Source: an uncultured Pelagibacteraceae bacterium
GTDB taxonomy: Bacteria; Pseudomonadota; Alphaproteobacteria; Pelagibacterales; Pelagibacteraceae
Direction of reading: 5' to 3'
DNA: 64,000 nt
NCBI GenBank assembly: GCA_902622805.1
Contig: CACNRG010000002.1
Coordinates: 1-64,000, forward strand
The notes beneath the pieces were generated by a model, which worked only from the letters and a program-made list of their open reading frames with translations, was not told the DNA's origin and did not search any database. Position numbers and translations under genes: made by a program. Positions 59,693 to 64,000 of this stretch are shown piece by piece; the stretch's first letter is position 1, and the number at the start of each line of letters is the position of its first letter.

Positions 59693-60605
59693 CTAAAAAT
59701 TTTTTAATAATTTTAAAAATACTTATCTCATCTAGTCCATTAATCTTTCTTAAATAAGATTGTGAGCCTATATTATTATGAACTTTATCCTTTAAAGATA
59801 TAGATTTAAAACAAATTTTATTATTAATCTTATGTTTAAAATATAAGTTTGATAATAAAGAACCCAACCCACCTATGTCTATATTCTCTTCAATTGACAT
59901 AGTTTTTGGAGAGGAATTTTTAATTATAAAATTTTCATTAACCGGCTTTAATATTGGTAAGCTTATTAATTTTATTCTAAATCCGATTGATTGAATCTTT
60001 TTAACAGCTTTAAAAACGTTTTCCATAATATTTCCTGTAGAAAAAATAGTTAAATCTTTACCAGAGGATATAATTATACCTTTATTATTTTTTATCTTTA
60101 TATTTTTTTTATAAAAATCTAAATCAGGTGCTTTTCCAAGTCTAACAAAACAAGGTTCTTTATTTTTAAAAATCAAATTTACTATTATCTTCGCTTCAAT
60201 TTTACTGCCAGGATTATAGACCGACAGGTTAGGTAGGGAGCGTGAAATTGATATATCCTCAGATGTATTATGTGAAATACCCTGAACATTATAACTAAAA
60301 CCTCCTCCTGCACCAATAATTTTTACATCTAAATTATTATGAAGAATATTATTTCTTATCTGTTCTAAAGATCTAAATAAAACAAATGGGAGTATTGAGT
60401 AAACGAATACTTTTTTTCCATTCATAGCCATTCCTGCGGCAACACCGATCATATTGCTTTCAGAAACCCCAACATTCAAAAATCTGTTAGGATACAATTT
60501 AGCAAATTTTTCAAATGCTCGGTAACCTAAATCAGAGGTAACTAGATGTACATCTTTATTTTTTTTTGCAAATTTTATTAGCTCATCAACAAAAATGAAT
60601 CTCAT
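59679..60605 (-). CDS. Transketolase-like C-terminal subunit
   Basis: This is a 308-residue protein with the pyrimidine-binding and C-terminal domains of transketolase. It has the catalytic Glu in NVGVSESNMIGVAAGMAMNG, and SILPFVLFRSLEQIRNNILH. Its partner, the PP domain, is encoded 5 bases upstream. Such split pairs occur beside sugar-nucleotide genes and could make an unusual ketose or branched sugar; the substrate is unknown. It is not likely to be the housekeeping transketolase, given its setting (inference). Confidence 0.88.
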   Translation of the reverse strand: MRFIFVDELIKFAKKNKDVHLVTSDLGYRAFEKFAKLYPNRFLNVGVSESNMIGVAAGMAMNGKKVFVYSILPFVLFRSLEQIRNNILHNNLDVKIIGAGGGFSYNVQGISHNTSEDISISRSLPNLSVYNPGSKIEAKIIVNLIFKNKEPCFVRLGKAPDLDFYKKNIKIKNNKGIIISSGKDLTIFSTGNIMENVFKAVKKIQSIGFRIKLISLPILKPVNENFIIKNSSPKTMSIEENIDIGGLGSLLSNLYFKHKINNKICFKSISLKDKVHNNIGSQSYLRKINGLDEISIFKIIKKFLDEKY

Positions 60606-60610
60606 TAAAT

Positions 60611-61432
60611 TTAACCTCTTAAACCTTTCAGTGAAATTTTATAATCTTTTTCATTTAAGACATGGTAGTGAGATTCAAACTTATTTTCCATAAATTTTAC
60701 AGATTTACCTTTTATAGTATGAGCGATTAATAAATTTGGTTTATTTTTTTTCTTCTTTAAAATATTTAATGATTTAACTAAATCGTTTATGTGATGACCA
60801 TTGCAATCAATTACATTCCAGTTAAAACTTTTGAATTTTGATTTAATTGGTTCTAGATTAATTATATTTTTTGTTGAACCAAACCCTTGAAGTTTATTGT
60901 AATCTAATACAACAAATAAATTATCTAATTTATGTTGAGCAGAAAATAGTGCTGATTCCCAAATTATACCTTCATTACATTCACCATCTCCAATTAAAAT
61001 AAAAACTTTATTATTTTTATTATCTTTTTTAAATGTATAAGCCATACCAGAAGCGACCGACAATCCATTTCCGAGTGAACCTGAACAAAAATCAATACCT
61101 ATTGAAGAATTAGTATCAGGATGACCTCCAAATTTTCCGTTATCAGATAAATATTCTTTGATTAAAAATTTTTCACTGAAAAATTTTTTTTTCATTAATA
61201 TAAGATAATATGCTAAAGCGGCATGACCTTTACTCATTATGAATTTATCATTTTGGTTTTTTTTATTTTTTTTAATTTTCATAAAATTGAAATAAAGAAC
61301 AGTCAAAATGTCGATACATGAAAGGCATGAACCAATGTGATGAGTTTTTTTATTATATGATATCTCTATAATTTTTTTTTTTAATTCTATAGAAATTTTT
61401 TTTAACTTTGAAATATTAGCTTTAATTTTCAT
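60611..61432 (-). CDS. Transketolase-like N-terminal subunit
   Basis: This is a 273-residue protein with the thiamine-diphosphate (PP) domain. The TPP/Mg2+ motif is GDGECNEGIIWESALFSAQH with the downstream LDNLFVVLDYNKLQGFG; GKFGGHPD and MSKGHAALAYYLIL are also family-typical. It overlaps the epimerase by 11 bases and precedes the C-terminal subunit by 5. An 11-base poly-T run at 61372-61382 lies in the coding region. It forms a heterodimer with the next product. Confidence 0.88.
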   Translation of the reverse strand: MKIKANISKLKKISIELKKKIIEISYNKKTHHIGSCLSCIDILTVLYFNFMKIKKNKKNQNDKFIMSKGHAALAYYLILMKKKFFSEKFLIKEYLSDNGKFGGHPDTNSSIGIDFCSGSLGNGLSVASGMAYTFKKDNKNNKVFILIGDGECNEGIIWESALFSAQHKLDNLFVVLDYNKLQGFGSTKNIINLEPIKSKFKSFNWNVIDCNGHHINDLVKSLNILKKKKNKPNLLIAHTIKGKSVKFMENKFESHYHVLNEKDYKISLKGLRG

Positions 61433-62357
61433 TATTAAATTTCTTATACCAATTAACTGTTTTTTCTAAACCTTTTTTCAAACTTACTTTAGGCTTCCAA
61501 TTTAATTTATTCTTAACATAAGACATATCTCCATACCAAATTTTTTGGTCCCAAGATCTATTTTTCATAGATCCCCATTTATTTATTTTCTTATAATTTG
61601 TTATAGATTTTATTAAATTATAGATTTCCTTAATTGTAGTTTTTTTTCCACTTGCTAAATTAAAAATTTCACCTTTTAAACCTTTCTTCTTAGCAATCAT
61701 TAAATAAAACTTAATTGCATCATCTATATAAATCAAATCTCTAGATATATCAGGAGATACTAATCTTATTTTTTTTTTGTTTATCATTTTTCTAACTAAA
61801 GTTGGTATTAATCTTTTATAACTTTCAAAGGGTCCATAAATGTGAAAAGGTCTTACTGTAACTATTTGAAGATTAGATTTTAAACTTTCGTATTGACAGT
61901 ACAATGTAGAAGAACTCTTAAATACTGAATAATAACTATTTGGAGTAAGTAAGTCAGTTTCTTTCATTGATTTATTTTTAAAACCATATTCAGAACTTGA
62001 TCCAGTATTTATAAAAGTATTAAATTTGTATTTTTTACATTCATTTAATAAATTGAATGTAGCATCTAAAGTTGATTTTTTTATTTTAAATAAATTATTT
62101 TGTTCAGAATATGCTCCATGAGTAGCTAAATGGAAAATAGTTTTTGGTTTAATTTTTTTTATAATATTTTTAATCTTATGTTTATCACTGATATCTGCAT
62201 AATAGATTTTTAAATATTTAGTTATATCTTTTAGTCTCCAGAGACTAGATGATTTTTTAACTATGATATTTACTTTAATTTTTTTGTTAACTAAGTATCG
62301 AGCTAAATTAGAACCAATAAATCCAGCAGCACCAGTAATTAGTATGGGATGTTTCAA
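61422..62357 (-). CDS. NAD-dependent sugar epimerase/dehydratase (extended SDR)
   Basis: This is a 311-residue extended short-chain dehydrogenase acting on a nucleotide sugar. The Rossmann motif is LITGAAGFIGSNLARYLV, Ser and Tyr-xxx-Lys are in NTGSSSEYGF and YYSVFKSS, and VTVRPFHIYGP is the substrate side. The exact reaction (epimerase, dehydratase or reductase) cannot be told. It lies in the sugar cluster and overlaps the transketolase N-terminal gene by 11 bases. A 10-base poly-T run lies at 61769-61778. Confidence 0.88.
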   Translation of the reverse strand: MKHPILITGAAGFIGSNLARYLVNKKIKVNIIVKKSSSLWRLKDITKYLKIYYADISDKHKIKNIIKKIKPKTIFHLATHGAYSEQNNLFKIKKSTLDATFNLLNECKKYKFNTFINTGSSSEYGFKNKSMKETDLLTPNSYYSVFKSSSTLYCQYESLKSNLQIVTVRPFHIYGPFESYKRLIPTLVRKMINKKKIRLVSPDISRDLIYIDDAIKFYLMIAKKKGLKGEIFNLASGKKTTIKEIYNLIKSITNYKKINKWGSMKNRSWDQKIWYGDMSYVKNKLNWKPKVSLKKGLEKTVNWYKKFNNEN

Positions 62358-62434
62358 AATAAAATATATTAATATTTATTTTAATATCATAGTAAATAAC
62401 TTTTTTGAATATAGTATTAAATAGAAATTAATTA

Positions 62435-63328
62435 TTATCCTTTTTTTGCAATTAAATATAAATTACCTGCTTTAATACCAATTGGTTTTTCTTTGATTAC
62501 TAATTTTATAATAAATTTTAAAGGGTTTTTGATAAATTTTGGAAGTGGAATCATTTTAAACCAATAATCAGCTGTGTAAAAATTTTTTAAATTCTCTATT
62601 TTAATATCTATAAAATTATTCTTAGAAAATATTTTTGATAACGTATCTTTTCCAAAAACATATACATGCTCATCATTAATAATTGGATGTTTACTTTTTA
62701 AAACTTTAGACAAAAAGTGTCTTTCATTATGACATACGCATACTATAAAACCTCCTGGTTTTAAAATATTATACAAATTTGATAAAAAATTATTAATATC
62801 TGTCACGTGTTCAATAATCATTGCAATAAAAATTAAATCATAAGAATTTTCCTTAAAGTCATTTTTATTAAAAACACCATGTTTAATTTTTTTTTTTATA
62901 TTTTCATTTGCTGCATCAATCGCGAGTTTTGATGGCTCAACTCCCTCAACGTTTTTAAAGCCAAGATTTAAAGCAACTTCCATCATGTACCCGCTACCAC
63001 ATCCAATTTCTAAAAAATTAGATTTTGATTCTAAATTTTTTAAAGCTAATGAAATACATTTTTCATATGTTTTTTTTAAACCATCTATTTCTAATGAATT
63101 AACAAAATCACTTTCTTGATATAATTCATTTGAAAAATTTTCATTATAAATTTCTGCTGCATAAAGTAAGTCACAATTTTTACATCTAACCATTTTATAA
63201 TGAAAACCATCTGGATTTTTACTACCAGAAAAATTAATTTGATTTTTTTCTTGGGGAAGTTTTTCATTATAAACTAAATGACTATTTTTGTCCGTTTCAC
63301 ATATAGGGCATATTTTTTTTATCATCAT
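62435..63328 (-). CDS. SAM-dependent methyltransferase with N-terminal zinc ribbon
   Basis: This is a 297-residue class I methyltransferase. An N-terminal zinc ribbon (ICPICETDKNSH then RCKNCDLLYA) precedes the SAM site FLEIGCGSGYMMEVALNLGF and EGVEPS. The C-terminal part is basic and hydrophobic. Similar ribbon-plus-methyltransferase proteins lie in sugar or lipopolysaccharide clusters and methylate sugars; the substrate here is unknown. It is the upstream gene of the - strand sugar cluster, 77 bases before the epimerase. An 11-base poly-T run is at 62887-62897. Confidence 0.85.
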   Translation of the reverse strand: MMIKKICPICETDKNSHLVYNEKLPQEKNQINFSGSKNPDGFHYKMVRCKNCDLLYAAEIYNENFSNELYQESDFVNSLEIDGLKKTYEKCISLALKNLESKSNFLEIGCGSGYMMEVALNLGFKNVEGVEPSKLAIDAANENIKKKIKHGVFNKNDFKENSYDLIFIAMIIEHVTDINNFLSNLYNILKPGGFIVCVCHNERHFLSKVLKSKHPIINDEHVYVFGKDTLSKIFSKNNFIDIKIENLKNFYTADYWFKMIPLPKFIKNPLKFIIKLVIKEKPIGIKAGNLYLIAKKG

Positions 63329-63486
63329 ATACTAAAGTAATATCATCTATATCAACCAACTTCATAACTTATTCTATCTCTATTTTTGATTTAAAATTTA
63401 ATTCAAAAATTAATTACTTTTAATTAGAGCATAATTTTTTTTGTTGAAAATTAAGGTTTTTTGTTTTAACTGTTCATTTAAAAAAT

Positions 63487-63562
63487 GCCCTTGTAGCTCA
63501 GCTGGTAGAGCAATTGATTTGTAATCAATAGGTCCGCGGTTCGAATCCGTGCGGGGGCACCA
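63487..63562 (+). tRNA. tRNA-Thr (TGT anticodon)
   Basis: This is a 76-base cloverleaf: acceptor GCCCTTG pairs with CGGGGGC using two G-T wobbles, and the D arm is GCTCAGCTGGTAGAGC. The anticodon stem ATTGA/TCAAT closes the loop TTTGTAA with anticodon TGT, the T arm is CGCGGTTCGAATCCGTG, and CCA is encoded. It stands alone on the + strand between two - strand surface-related genes. Confidence 0.96.
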
Positions 63563-63594
63563 TTTTTCTTTAATAAAACTATTTCAAATTAAAT

Positions 63595-64000
63595 TTAATC
63601 CTTAGTAAACTTATAGATTATTTCACTAACTTTTTTATAACCTTCAACAGTGTAATGACCATACATTTCGAATGGGAAAAGAATTAATGGATTTTTCTCT
63701 TTTTCAAAAACCTCAATTGGAATATCGATAAAAGGGATATCTAATTGATTAACAATTTTTTTTATTAGATAGTAATTTGTATTATCATAGTTATTTTTAT
63801 ATCGAGCATATTCAGGTAGATAAATAAAATATAATTTTGAATTATTTTCATTGACTAATTCTTTAGCTAATTTAAGAATTTTTTTTAGACTTTTTGTTAA
63901 TTGTGGTGGCGGATGAATTAAAACTCTTAAATTGGCAATTTTAATAAAATTTATTAATTCACTACTAAAAATTATTTTTTCTCTTTTACTTTGTTTTTTT
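63595..64000 (-). CDS. Probable SGNH-type protein (5' part beyond window)
   Basis: An open - strand frame enters from beyond base 64000 and ends at TAA (63597-63595), giving 134 visible C-terminal residues with SAR11-like composition. The segment LYFIYLPEYARY followed by YGHYTVEGYKKVSEII resembles the C-terminus of SGNH hydrolase or acyltransferase-linked proteins. There a D/GxxH block carries the catalytic His; here it is the His of GHYTVEGY. Such proteins often attach or remove acyl groups on cell-surface glycans, and the neighbouring sugar cluster fits that. The nucleophile Ser would be outside the window. Confidence 0.65.
   Translation of the reverse strand, partial: KKQSKREKIIFSSELINFIKIANLRVLIHPPPQLTKSLKKILKLAKELVNENNSKLYFIYLPEYARYKNNYDNTNYYLIKKIVNQLDIPFIDIPIEVFEKEKNPLILFPFEMYGHYTVEGYKKVSEIIYKFTKD

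Noticed and set aside
63329-63486. Small gene or attachment repeat between the methyltransferase and tRNA-Thr
   Set aside because: The gap is low-complexity A/T with no supported frame and no copy of the tRNA 3' end seen in the window.
1-64000. CRISPR arrays, insertion sequences, prophage or rRNA genes
   Set aside because: No regularly spaced repeats, transposase or integrase motifs, or rRNA signatures were found on either strand.

Overview
This 64 kb window is a very AT-rich, tightly packed bacterial chromosome segment. Gene content and order point to the alphaproteobacterial SAR11 clade (Candidatus Pelagibacter or a close relative). Signs of this are Lys/Asn/Ile-rich proteins, intergenic gaps that are mostly 0-60 bp (the longest is about 165 bp), a heterotetrameric sarcosine oxidase operon, and an alphaproteobacterial pyrB-pyrC'-plsY-topA order. 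The assignment is inferred from content, not from a database match.

Layout. (1) 1-6521, + strand: sarcosine oxidase soxBDAG (soxB cut by the window edge), then a solute-binding protein and a permease of an amino-acid type ABC importer. Together they suggest uptake of an amine or amino acid and oxidation of sarcosine to glycine. (2) 6522-9954, - strand: a four-gene cluster with a TerB-like protein, two membrane coiled-coil proteins and a lipoprotein. This is the best candidate for an undescribed envelope system. (3) 10021-16663, - strand: a nuclease, a MATE exporter, tRNA hydroxylase trhO, an O-methyltransferase and gatCAB. (4) 16714-23310, + strand: ruvX, pyrB, a non-catalytic dihydroorotase homologue, plsY, topA, a small secreted protein and a RidA protein. 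(5) 23314-29225: ugd, galU, panC, mgtE, lipB and a pseudouridine synthase, with frequent strand changes and convergent genes that abut or overlap. (6) 29236-57866, - strand: a continuous 28.6 kb information-processing block. In transcription order it is tRNA-Tyr, tRNA-Gly, tuf, tRNA-Trp, secE, nusG, rplKAJL, rpoBC, rpsLG, fusA, the S10, spc and alpha ribosomal clusters, rpoA and rplQ. Only one tuf is present, it lies outside the str cluster, and rpmD (L30) is missing from its usual place. (7) 57999-64000: rlmB, then a surface-sugar cluster (methyltransferase, NAD-dependent epimerase, split transketolase pair, glycosyltransferase), tRNA-Thr, and the 3' part of a probable SGNH-type protein running off the window.

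The sugar cluster next to a tRNA gene, and the ugd-galU pair elsewhere, supply and assemble envelope polysaccharide. The central block carries all three large RNA polymerase subunits and most ribosomal proteins. No rRNA, CRISPR array, insertion sequence or phage gene was seen, and no gene-free stretch exceeds about 165 bp. Promoter and hairpin calls were made by eye and are tentative.
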